From NCBI GenBank assembly GCA_002368175.1, contig AP018172.1, positions 2,416,001 to 2,480,000 of the forward strand: a stretch of 64,000 nt of DNA, written 5' to 3'. The notes under the pieces are model-generated. The model worked only from the letters and a program-made list of their open reading frames with translations, had not been told where the DNA came from and made no database searches. The position numbers were made by a program, and so were the translations under genes. The stretch is from Calothrix sp. NIES-2098 (GTDB taxonomy: Bacteria; Cyanobacteriota; Cyanobacteriia; Cyanobacteriales; Nostocaceae). Shown piece by piece: positions 9,414 to 17,486 of this stretch; position 1 is the stretch's first letter; every line of letters starts with the position of its first letter.

Positions 9414-10613
9414 ATGGTTTTTGATGATTTTAGAAGTAATGAAGGCAATTCTGCAAACAACCGTCAAAACTTACTGAGTAGCGGTTGGCGACCATTCCAA
9501 CGCGACTTTGATTGGGGATTTTTCTGGCAAATTTTATTTCATGATACCCACGAGTTAACTCAAAAAAGTATTAATCTCGCAAGTTATTATGCTGATGCGT
9601 TAGGTAGAAGAGATTACAGCTGGTGGGCAAATATATTAAATGTAGCTTCAGATTATACACGGGGTGAGCTACAAAAGTTTTGGAATTACATCACGCCAGA
9701 ACCTTTGACACCAGATAATCGCTACAAGGAAGTTTTAACTACTGAAACACCAATCATGCAATTTGTTAGCCGCAATAGTATTCCTATTGATTACGTGCTG
9801 AATCGATTGCAGGAAATTACTGTATTGCGAGTTTTAAAACTATTAGAACGTCCCGACATCATTACTCAATATTACTCAGAGCGAGATTTTTATTTTCCTG
9901 TTGAAAAATTTGTCAGTTGGGAACGAATTGATGTTATAAACACGGTTTATGCTTACTGGGCTAAATACGATATTTGGTTACAAATCGATCCCTACGATCG
10001 CGGACGACGACAATATACGTTAATGTCCAAAAATATGGCACCCTTAATTAACAAAGCAACCTATGACTTAGCTGTGATGTTAAGTGGCTATCAAAGTCGT
10101 GTAGGTAAAGTTCACAGCCAATTTCCCATTCGGACATTTCCCGCAGATATTCAAAGCTTTACAGATACAGTACAACAATCAATTCTCAATCAACATCAGT
10201 TAGCAGTTGTTGTGCATGGAGAACCAGGTACAGGTAAAACAGCATGGACGCAAGCTGTCGCCAAAGAAATCTTAGTACCTTTAGGCTATGTAATTTTTAT
10301 CTTAGATCATGATGCAATAACTAATTTTGTCCCGCCAACTTATTTAGAACAAATTTGCATCATTATTAATGAAGCTGATAATTTAGCCCAAAATCGTGCT
10401 TACGAAGTAGCGCAATATAACAATAAAACAGAACATATTCTGAGTTTGTTAGATGGCACTTTATACCAAAGCATAATTGATGAATCAGGGCTGCAAATTA
10501 AGCAGCGTTTAGTTGTCTTGATGACTTGTAATACTACAGAAAGATTAGATCCAGCAATGTTGCGTAAGGGGAGAGTAGATTTAATATATGAGTTTACTCA
10601 AAAATTTGTGTAA
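9414..10613 (+). CDS. AAA family ATPase with a long novel N-terminal region
   Basis: A 399-residue protein. The AAA core is in the C-terminal third: Walker A HGEPGTGKTAW, a Walker-B-like IIINEADNLA, sensor-1 VLMTCNTTERLD and an arginine-finger-like MLRKGRVDL. The Walker B carries NE where most AAA proteins have DE, so ATP hydrolysis may be weakened. The first 240 residues (rich in W, Y and D, for example SWWANILNV) match no domain I recognise and probably bind the substrate. It is followed after 127 bp by a second AAA gene on the same strand, suggesting a functional pair. No membrane segment is visible. Confidence 0.75.
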   Translation: MVFDDFRSNEGNSANNRQNLLSSGWRPFQRDFDWGFFWQILFHDTHELTQKSINLASYYADALGRRDYSWWANILNVASDYTRGELQKFWNYITPEPLTPDNRYKEVLTTETPIMQFVSRNSIPIDYVLNRLQEITVLRVLKLLERPDIITQYYSERDFYFPVEKFVSWERIDVINTVYAYWAKYDIWLQIDPYDRGRRQYTLMSKNMAPLINKATYDLAVMLSGYQSRVGKVHSQFPIRTFPADIQSFTDTVQQSILNQHQLAVVVHGEPGTGKTAWTQAVAKEILVPLGYVIFILDHDAITNFVPPTYLEQICIIINEADNLAQNRAYEVAQYNNKTEHILSLLDGTLYQSIIDESGLQIKQRLVVLMTCNTTERLDPAMLRKGRVDLIYEFTQKFV

Positions 10614-10637
10614 CAATAATTGTTTATCAAAATTATA

Positions 10638-10658
10638 GTAGGGTGGGCAATGCTCACC
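10638..10658. repeat. Dispersed GTAGGGTGGGCA palindromic repeat
   Basis: The short imperfect palindrome GTAGGGTGGGCAATGCTCAC(C) lies in the spacer between the two AAA genes. A near-identical copy is at 22206-22226 upstream of pntA. Repeats of this type are scattered between genes in filamentous cyanobacteria. Confidence 0.5.
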
Positions 10659-10740
10659 TGAATTTGGCTTATCATTCCGAAATTTATTACAGATATTTTG
10701 TAGTTATTCACAATATACTTAACAAAGTAGCAAAATCAGA

Positions 10741-11988
10741 ATGAATATTCAACAACTGATTACAGAAGCACTTAGCCTGCCTAACAATGCGATCGCCTAT
10801 CATATTAGTCAAGAATTAGTAGCGATTTACCCGAAAAAAGTACTTTTAGAAGGTAACGATTCTACATTCAATTTAGAGAAGTATGCCGAGGCAAATCTTT
10901 GCCAAATTCAATATCATTCCTCAATTCACAACCAGATTTTAACTGGCTGGGATGGGATGGAAAATCATTTATATAAATATACAGAAAATGCTGAATTTGA
11001 GGTGCATTGGCAAGGGCAGAAAATTGATATTCTGTTAATGAGTTGGCAGGAAGGCTATTGTAAAACTAGATATTACTGGATTCTCGCTGATAGTCGAGAA
11101 TTAGCAGAAAGCTTTTTTACTGCTGTGTGTGATTGGAATTCGGAAATCCGCGAGGAAGTTTTAGTTTTTGAAGATGGATATTGGGCAAAAAACCCTGAGC
11201 TTTTCCAATCTATAAAGAGTGCAACTTTTGATAACCTAATTTTGCAGGGAAATCTCAAACAAGATATTCAAGATGACTTAGCTAACTTCTTTGCTTCTCA
11301 AGAAATTTATACAACTTATGGTGTCCCTTGGAAAAGGGGAATTTTGTTTATCGGTTCGCCTGGAAACGGCAAAACTCATACAGTTAAAGCATTAATCAAT
11401 CACATACAACAGCCATGCTTGTATGTTAAAAGTTTCCAATCTGAATATGACACTGATAGCGAAAATATTCGCAAGGTATTTAAACAAGCAAGACAATCTG
11501 CACCTTGTATTTTGGTGTTAGAGGATTTAGATTCTCTGTTGACTGATGATAATCGTTCTTTCTTTTTAAACGAACTCGATGGCTTCGCTGCTAATGAGGG
11601 GATTGTCACGATTGCGAGTACGAATCATCCCGAACGCTTAGATCCGGCGATTCGCGATCGCCCTAGCCGTTTCGATCGCAAGTATCATTTTGAATTACCA
11701 GATGACTCGGTACGAGAAGCTTACATCGCACTGTGGAACGATCGCCTAAAAACTGCGATGCATTTGTCGCCAGAGTCTATCAATCAAATAGTAGCGATGA
11801 CAGATGGCTTTTCTTTTGCCTATCTCAAAGAATTGTTTCTATCATCCATGATTCGCTGGATGGGAGCAATGACAACCACTGGGATAGCAGAAATTATGGT
11901 TTCTCAAATTGCTGTTTTGCGAGAACAAATGAATAGCACAACTGCTAGTAGTGAAAGTGCAAAGGAGTTAGAGACTGCTAATAAATAA
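10741..11988 (+). CDS. AAA family ATPase
   Basis: A 415-residue ATPase. The AAA module (about 190-370) has Walker A IGSPGNGKTHT, Walker B CILVLEDLDSLL, sensor-1 IASTNHPERLD and the second-region arginines RDRPSRFDRKY. This is the FtsH/BCS1/CDC48-like AAA style used for protein remodelling. The N-terminal 190 residues (DILLMSWQEGYCKTRYYWIL) are not recognised and may be the adaptor. It follows another AAA gene with a degenerate Walker B, so the two may form a mixed complex with one active partner. The short C-terminal tail is Ser/Ala-rich. Confidence 0.8.
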   Translation: MNIQQLITEALSLPNNAIAYHISQELVAIYPKKVLLEGNDSTFNLEKYAEANLCQIQYHSSIHNQILTGWDGMENHLYKYTENAEFEVHWQGQKIDILLMSWQEGYCKTRYYWILADSRELAESFFTAVCDWNSEIREEVLVFEDGYWAKNPELFQSIKSATFDNLILQGNLKQDIQDDLANFFASQEIYTTYGVPWKRGILFIGSPGNGKTHTVKALINHIQQPCLYVKSFQSEYDTDSENIRKVFKQARQSAPCILVLEDLDSLLTDDNRSFFLNELDGFAANEGIVTIASTNHPERLDPAIRDRPSRFDRKYHFELPDDSVREAYIALWNDRLKTAMHLSPESINQIVAMTDGFSFAYLKELFLSSMIRWMGAMTTTGIAEIMVSQIAVLREQMNSTTASSESAKELETANK

Positions 11989-12011
11989 AATTTACTTGAA
12001 TTTATCGTTTA

Positions 12012-12512
12012 TTAACGAGCTAGAAACGATTGCGTTAACCAGTATGCAACAGTTCCGAAGATAATAATCAAAGTTATTGGTAGGAACCAGATGCCTAAGC
12101 TTGGGTTTTCTGTCGTTGCTAAGTAAAAAATTTGCCACTCAATATAAGTAAATAACCAAACCATTTCAGTTTTCAACCAATTGAGCATTGAGCAGGCTAT
12201 TTGATATTGTCGCAGTGCATTTTCTTCAGTAATTGGCACTGCATAATTAAAAGTATGAGGATAGCGGGTGAGTATTGTCAGCATCCCGTAAATAAACAAA
12301 CTTAAAATCGGGAATAACCATAGGACATTTTTACTACCCCAGCCGTTAGCTTTGCCATCAAATCCAAAGTGAATGGGTATAGTCTCTGGCAATGCAAACC
12401 AAGCATGAATGGCAATGGCAAACAATGCAACTATTCCGGCGATCGCAATCCAATTTAGCATCCTTGCTTGCTGAGACTGGGGAATTAGAATTACAGGTCT
12501 TTGATAACTCAT
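12012..12512 (-). CDS. DUF1648-type membrane protein
   Basis: A 166-residue predicted inner-membrane protein with about four hydrophobic helices (near 18-38, 65-82, 119-135, 142-160). Between helices 1 and 2 is ALPETIPIHFGFDGKANGWG, the hallmark of the DUF1648 family, whose N-terminal segment occurs in SdpI-like immunity proteins and in many small membrane proteins of unknown role. It converges on the second AAA gene with only 23 bp between stop codons. Confidence 0.75.
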   Translation of the reverse strand: MSYQRPVILIPQSQQARMLNWIAIAGIVALFAIAIHAWFALPETIPIHFGFDGKANGWGSKNVLWLFPILSLFIYGMLTILTRYPHTFNYAVPITEENALRQYQIACSMLNWLKTEMVWLFTYIEWQIFYLATTENPSLGIWFLPITLIIIFGTVAYWLTQSFLAR

Positions 12513-12740
12513 TATAACTCCTTATGCAGGCTAATTTTGTTTCCAATTTAGCCTTTAACTAGAATAAATGCCTGGGCTTGTTACAGAGATTTAATCTGAC
12601 TATTTATTCTCTTGGCAGAGGAATCAAATCTTATTCTTAGCTGCAAAATATTTTCAGTAATTCAGCAGTTATGTACTAAATAATTTTTGGTATAATCTAC
12701 AGCCTTAGTATGTGTTTTTAAGCTAATTTAACCTGCAAGT

Positions 12741-13532
12741 ATGAGATTCAAGATTCTAGAGCAAACTCCAACTTTATTAAAAATGAGTCTCAAACCACGA
12801 GGCTTATTGTATTGGTTATTTGGTGGAATCTTTATTGCTAGCGGTATTGTTTTGGTAACTTCTTTAGGTAGAGCAACCAGTCTCACTTGTAATCGTTCAA
12901 CACCAACACAAGGTAGTTGTGAATTAGTGACTAAAAGTTTGTTAAATTCCCAAGTTAAAAGCTGGGATATTCATGAGTTATAAGGAGCAAAGCTAGATAA
13001 AAACACTACTAATGCATGGGGTAGTTATCCCTTGCTGCTCTTAACAAAATCTGGCTCATTACCGATAGATTTAATTAATGCAGATAGTACGCAAAAAGCA
13101 GTAAAAGCTGCACAAATAAATAAGTTTATTCAGCAAGTGCAAGTATCTCAATTGACTATTCAGGAAGATAGCCGCTTATGGACTTATCCTTTGGGGATTT
13201 TTCTAATTTTAGGTGGCTTGCTCTGTATTATCTATATAGCGATAAATGGCACAATAATTTGTATTCTCGATAAAAGATTAAACAAAGTTAGCATTGAAAG
13301 ACAAGGCTTATTCAATAAAGAAGTTGAAGAAGCTAAAATATCAGAAATAATAGGGCTTGATATCAATACCTTTACTGTTGAAGATTCCAGCAGTTACAAT
13401 ATTATCTTCAGGCTAGAGTCTGACAACAATCTCTATTTAGCTGCTGGCCCGATGTTTACAGCCAAGAGTGCAGAGAAAACTTATGGAGCGATCGCAAATT
13501 TTCTCAACCTAGAAAATTCTAATTTAATTTAA
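12741..13532 (+). pseudogene. Small membrane protein gene interrupted by an in-frame stop
   Basis: Two open segments, 12741-12983 and 12984-13532, lie in the same reading frame separated only by TAA at 12981-12983. Read through, they give one protein of about 263 residues with two hydrophobic segments (LLYWLFGGIFIASGIVLV near residue 30 and IFLILGGLLCIIYIAI near residue 160) and a C-terminal PH-like beta-rich part (IICILDKRLNKVSIERQGLF). The downstream half has no good start of its own. The stop is most simply a nonsense mutation of a CAA, AAA or GAA codon, or a sequencing error. Function unknown. Confidence 0.7.
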
Positions 13533-13673
13533 CTTGTATATACAAAAACTGCTAAACGTCGGTTAAATTTTAGTTAAATATCAGTAAAAAATCTCATATT
13601 ATTTCAAATTAAGTTGCGCAAATTTTCTATAGTTATTTTGTTTATTATACTTAACTGCTAACTCAAAAATAAA

Positions 13674-13698
13674 ATCCCCACATAAATCATGTGGGGAT
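13674..13698 (-). terminator. Hairpin, terminator-like on the minus strand
   Basis: Perfect 10-bp stem ATCCCCACAT/ATGTGGGGAT with a 5-base loop. On the minus strand it is followed by TTTATTTTT, as in an intrinsic terminator. No minus-strand gene ends here, so it would terminate an unseen transcript or act in both directions behind the broken membrane-protein gene. Confidence 0.5.
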
Positions 13699-14069
13699 AA
13701 ATTCGTGTGAGTCGTTACATAAGTGTCCTACCAAACATGAGTTTAGAATTTGCAGGCAGATTGAATATCTACCTAAGGCATTAATTCCAAATATTTAGAG
13801 ATTAAATCTTGAAAAATCTGGGTTTATTGTCACAATCTTAAGTTATGCCATAAGCTCTGTAACACACCCAAAATGCAGCGCATTACTTATTAAAAAATTA
13901 GTCTAAATGAGATACGAGATTAAAATAAGTATTAATACCCAAGAATTAATAATATAACATTTAAATATTTAAGCCTTTTGATAGATAAATAAATATACCC
14001 AATGGACGAAACAATCAGATCGCTAGCAAATTGATAATATTTAACGCTGGTATATTACTTTTTAGCCTG

Positions 14070-14092
14070 CCCTGAGGTTACTCAGGGTTTTA
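14070..14092 (+). terminator. Terminator-like hairpin without an upstream ORF
   Basis: Perfect 7-bp stem CCCTGAG/CTCAGGG with GTTA loop, followed by TTTTAT. The nearest plus-strand coding frame ends more than 500 bp upstream, so this may end a non-coding transcript. Confidence 0.5.
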
Positions 14093-14266
14093 TATTGCCT
14101 AAAAGCAGCGCAATTAAATTTAAAGAAATATTACATTATCTTACTGAATTTCCCATTACGCTATGAGCGATCGTTCTGCTAACTATTGCCACTCACGCGA
14201 TCGCAAGGTATTTTAAATTATCAAATTTACTGTGTTATTACGGTTAAACTTCATAAACAAGCTTTG

Positions 14267-14295
14267 TTGACACTGCTTATTGTAGAAAATATTAC
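14267..14295 (+). promoter_or_regulatory. Candidate sigma-70-type promoter of a small RNA
   Basis: TTGACA at 14267-14272, a 17-base spacer, then TATTAC at 14290-14295 (4 of 6 matches to TATAAT). A transcript starting about seven bases later would reach the terminator at 14460-14489 after about 190 nt. Confidence 0.45.
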
Positions 14296-14301
14296 GGAGA
14301 T

Positions 14302-14489
14302 TTAGATAAATATCTTACAAATGTAATGTAATTACTTAAGTAATGACATATGTAATTAGAGCAGGTAGACTATGTTTTCAAAGAGATTACACAACGCCAG
14401 AAGGCTTACGTTGTAATACTTCCATCTTCTCACAGCAAGTTAGAATCAGTTCGCTCAATAAAACCGTAGTCGCCAGCTACGGTTTTTTT
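14302..14489 (+). ncRNA. Candidate small non-coding RNA
   Basis: Inferred from a promoter-like pair just upstream and a strong intrinsic terminator at its end, with no ORF between. The terminator has a 10-bp stem AAAACCGTAG/CTACGGTTTT, a 7-base loop and a T-run. An internal stem pairs CAACG (about 14393) with CGTTG (about 14409). It does not show the conserved single-stranded motif of Yfr1. The 5' end is a guess from promoter spacing. Identity unknown. Confidence 0.4.
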
Positions 14490-14664
14490 ATAGAAAAATA
14501 CTGACAGCTATTTCAGTATTTAAGTACCAAAATTTTTCTTAACATATATTTTGTTATTTTAGGTAAAACCACGGGAAGAATAGCCTAAGTCTGGGAGAAG
14601 TATAAATGCGATCGTGCTGTTTTTCGCACTCCAGGCTGCTTAGAAATAGTTGTGGAGATACGTA

Positions 14665-14868
14665 ATGATAGAGAATTTGTTACACTTAACCAACCAAAAT
14701 ACGGATGCAATGGTAGATATAGTCTTTGGGTTTTATTTAGATGGAGATGCTATTGATAGACAACAAATCGAACGCGAATTGATTGACTTAGGAACTAAAC
14801 ATAAGTTTGGTTGTGGCAGAGAATTAGTACAAAAATTGCGAAAATTAGCAGCCGATAGAGGTTTATAA
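14665..14868 (+). CDS. Small conserved-type hypothetical protein
   Basis: 67 residues from ATG 14665 (MIENLLHLTNQNTDAMVDIV); an in-frame TTG five codons upstream is less likely. It is hydrophilic and helical (DRQQIERELIDLGTKHKFG, ELVQKLRKLAADRGL), with no membrane segment or recognised motif. It follows the candidate small RNA terminator, so it probably has its own promoter within 14490-14660. Function unknown. Confidence 0.55.
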   Translation: MIENLLHLTNQNTDAMVDIVFGFYLDGDAIDRQQIERELIDLGTKHKFGCGRELVQKLRKLAADRGL

Positions 14869-14982
14869 ATAAAGATGAATATTTGGGGTGATTAAAGGAG
14901 AAATCGTCGATTTCAGGAAATTTTTCTCCTGATTGTTCACCCTATTCAACCTATTACCTGACATCAGAAAAAATATTACAAC

Positions 14983-15534
14983 TCAAATAGAATTGCTTTG
15001 TACTAATTGCAAATAAGGGCACTTTTGCAGGAACCCAGATGCTTTTTGATGAGCATTTGGGTTATAAGTATGCACAGGTGTAGTTCGGATAATGCCACTA
15101 AATAAATCATCCAAGCCGTAAGGGGTAAAAAATTGCCATTGTCCTTGTGCATCTAGCCGAACTCCTACAGCCGTAGCAGTATGTAACCATTCCTTAATTC
15201 CATCTTCTGTACTATTGTAGGTTCTGCGACCGGGACGCCAACGGGCAAAACTGGCTTGATTTTTGACATCAAACATATCGTTAGGGAACTGTTCTGTGAG
15301 GATGGCTTTTGCTGCTAATTCCTGAGAACGGTTTCCTTGGATATCGAAGAATGCAATATCAAAGTCCTTGATAACTAACTCGCAGTCATTACCAAATATT
15401 GAACGCCAAACTGTATTTCGCACCGCACCACCTGCTAACCACCAATCAGGTAGATTAAGTTGCGCGATCGCAGGTAATATCATTCCTACAGGTGTGTCAG
15501 CTAGAATCTTCTGGAGGCGAGTGTTACTGTTCAT
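14983..15534 (-). CDS. Nucleotidyltransferase-fold protein (NTP_transf_6-like)
   Basis: 183 residues from ATG 15534 (MNSNTRLQKIL); an upstream start at 15567 is possible. The N-terminal half has WWLAGGAVRNTVW followed by KDFDIAFFD, the GG...DxD pattern of Pol-beta-type nucleotidyltransferases, as in the bacterial family PF06042. The C-terminal half has RWRPGRRTYNSTEDGIKEW and DDLFSGIIRTTP. Members may modify a small molecule or nucleic acid; the substrate is unknown. It is divergent from the pRiA4b-like gene. Confidence 0.75.
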   Translation of the reverse strand: MNSNTRLQKILADTPVGMILPAIAQLNLPDWWLAGGAVRNTVWRSIFGNDCELVIKDFDIAFFDIQGNRSQELAAKAILTEQFPNDMFDVKNQASFARWRPGRRTYNSTEDGIKEWLHTATAVGVRLDAQGQWQFFTPYGLDDLFSGIIRTTPVHTYNPNAHQKASGFLQKCPYLQLVQSNSI

Positions 15535-15683
15535 ATCAAATTCTGAGGATTTAGGGCTAGCAAGCAAAAATATTACTATTCACCATTTGCTAACTTTTGT
15601 CCAGGTCTTCATTCGTAGTATAAAGAGCAAAGAATTACATTGCAGCTTAAATTGAAATCTAATTTTTAATTTGTTTTTTAATT

Positions 15684-16949
15684 ATGGAAGACTTATTTGC
15701 GAGATTAGAACGCACACTCACTCCCGAACTACCTTCCCTAACAGAGTCACAGCAGCAACTCCTCAAAGAACTAAGCATTGACGAAAATCAACCAGGTACA
15801 ATTCTGCGCGACTTTCAGACTCTCATCGATTTTCTGCAACCAAAAGGAGTGGAAGTTAGTAGCGTCAATAATCTTCTACCCTTAAAAGTATTATCAGAAC
15901 TTAATTTGAGATTGAGTCACCCAATCGAAACTAAGCTTAAACGTCCCGTACAAAAATCCTATCCTTACATCAATGGACTGTATCTGTTATTACGCAGTTC
16001 GGGAATAGCTCAACTTAAATCTCAAGGTAAAAAGCAGATTTTAGTATTAGATGAAGCCGTCTTAGCAGCTTGGTCTAGCCTAAATCTAACAGAACGTTAT
16101 TTTACCTTACTAGAAACTTGGTTAATTTGGGGAAATAACGAAACTATAGGCGAGCGTCAAGATGTCTGGAATAATTTATTTAAGTGTATTCAGTTTTGGG
16201 CACGGGTTTCCGATAAAGGATTAAAGTTTGCCAAATATGAAGACCAAAACGATGTTAGCTATTACCCTGGATTGCATAATATCGCTCTTTTAGAATTATT
16301 TGGCTTATTAACTATCAAACAGGGAAAACCACAAGAAGGTAAAGGCTGGCGCATTAATAGCGTGCAACGTTTACCTTTGGGTGATGCGGTATTTAGGTTA
16401 CTCTTTTCTATTGGGATGTTAGGAAAGTTTGAGGATGAAGTAGATATAAATTTTGGGAAACTACAACCAAATTTTCAGCCATACTTCCCAGAATGGGAGC
16501 GTAATTTAACTCTTCCCAAGCAAGGCTTTAATGATGGCATTTATATTTTTAAAGTATCTGTTTCTAAATCTTGGCGACGTATTGCGATACCAGCAAAAAG
16601 ACAATTAAGCTCGCTAGCTAGTATAATTCTTGATGCTTTTGATTTTGACTACGATCATCTTTACGAATTTATTTATAAAGACCGTTTTGGTCGCATTTGT
16701 AAAATTGGTCATCCCTATCTAGAAACACCACCATTTGCCGATCGAGTCCGCATTGGCGATTTACCTCTTGAACCAGGTGCAAGCATGACTTATCTTTATG
16801 ATTTTGGTGACAATTGGGAATTTAATGTGCAATTAGAAGCAATTGAGCCGCCAGATAACAAAATCAAAAAAGCTAAGATTTTAGAAATTCACGGCGATGC
16901 ACCACAACAATATTGGAGTGAAGATGATGATTGGGATGAAGAGGAGTAA
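15684..16949 (+). CDS. pRiA4b ORF-3-like domain protein
   Basis: A 421-residue protein. The C-terminal 150 residues (YIFKVSVSKSWRRIAIPAKRQ, LASIILDAFDFDYDHLYEF, YLYDFGDNWEFNVQLE) match the pRiA4b ORF-3-like domain, named from a plasmid gene and also found in some mobile-element passenger genes. The N-terminal 260 residues (LNLTERYFTLLETWLIWGN) form a helical region commonly fused to it. The tail ends in an acidic run (EDDDWDEEE). No catalytic residues are known for the family. Its promoter lies in the short spacer shared with the divergent nucleotidyltransferase. Confidence 0.75.
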   Translation: MEDLFARLERTLTPELPSLTESQQQLLKELSIDENQPGTILRDFQTLIDFLQPKGVEVSSVNNLLPLKVLSELNLRLSHPIETKLKRPVQKSYPYINGLYLLLRSSGIAQLKSQGKKQILVLDEAVLAAWSSLNLTERYFTLLETWLIWGNNETIGERQDVWNNLFKCIQFWARVSDKGLKFAKYEDQNDVSYYPGLHNIALLELFGLLTIKQGKPQEGKGWRINSVQRLPLGDAVFRLLFSIGMLGKFEDEVDINFGKLQPNFQPYFPEWERNLTLPKQGFNDGIYIFKVSVSKSWRRIAIPAKRQLSSLASIILDAFDFDYDHLYEFIYKDRFGRICKIGHPYLETPPFADRVRIGDLPLEPGASMTYLYDFGDNWEFNVQLEAIEPPDNKIKKAKILEIHGDAPQQYWSEDDDWDEEE

Positions 16950-16986
16950 GTGTGAATGAATGGGTTAATTAATAAAACCTATGGAT

Positions 16987-17442
16987 CTATTTTAAACTTA
17001 CCCATCTCCGAAAAGGTATCACTAGTACAGAGCCTCCAACCAAAACGAAAATTGACCCCAGACCAGTAAACATCGTCGGTAAAAACCACAGTTCAAACCA
17101 AGAATTGATCGTGGTAGAATCTGGCTTTTGCGGGTGGTATAAAACTTCTACCTGCTGACCTTTAGTAAATGATGGTGGCTTACTACCTGTATGGGATTCA
17201 AATATAATTGGTTCGCCAGAACTTGGAGTAAATCTAACAATTGGATAGTAAGCAGAAGAGTGGCGACCCTTACTATCAGTTGAAGAACGTAACTTTAAAT
17301 CAATTACAGTTCCTTGTATGGATTCTGCTGTGCGAACAAAAGAATTAGTATTGATGACGAAGATAATACCTGTGACAGCGAATATACTACCTATACCAGC
17401 AAATATAGAACCAAATAACAGAAAGAATTTTGAATCATCCAT
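16987..17442 (-). CDS. DUF3592-type membrane protein
   Basis: 151 residues with an N-terminal membrane segment (LLFGSIFAGIGSIFAVTGII), an extracytoplasmic beta-rich part and a C-terminal membrane helix (MFTGLGSIFVLVGGSVLVI). The middle has SSAYYPIVRFTPSSGE and GQQVEVLYHPQKPDS, the standard DUF3592 pattern. Function unknown. It lies 44 bp downstream of dnaG on the same strand and could be co-transcribed with it. Confidence 0.75.
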   Translation of the reverse strand: MDDSKFFLLFGSIFAGIGSIFAVTGIIFVINTNSFVRTAESIQGTVIDLKLRSSTDSKGRHSSAYYPIVRFTPSSGEPIIFESHTGSKPPSFTKGQQVEVLYHPQKPDSTTINSWFELWFLPTMFTGLGSIFVLVGGSVLVIPFRRWVSLK

Positions 17443-17486
17443 AGAATTAGAGAAATTTTACTATGTCAATACTTAAATTGAAATTA

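Larger units (their letters stand above)
13533..14664. other. 1.1-kb gene-free region with three hairpins
   Basis: There is no protein gene here. The region holds an inverted repeat with a minus-strand T-tract (13674-13698), a plus-strand terminator-like hairpin (14070-14092), a promoter-like pair at 14267-14295 and a second plus-strand terminator (14460-14489). One HIP1 site lies near 14199. Intrinsic terminators without an upstream ORF suggest small RNA genes. Confidence 0.5.
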
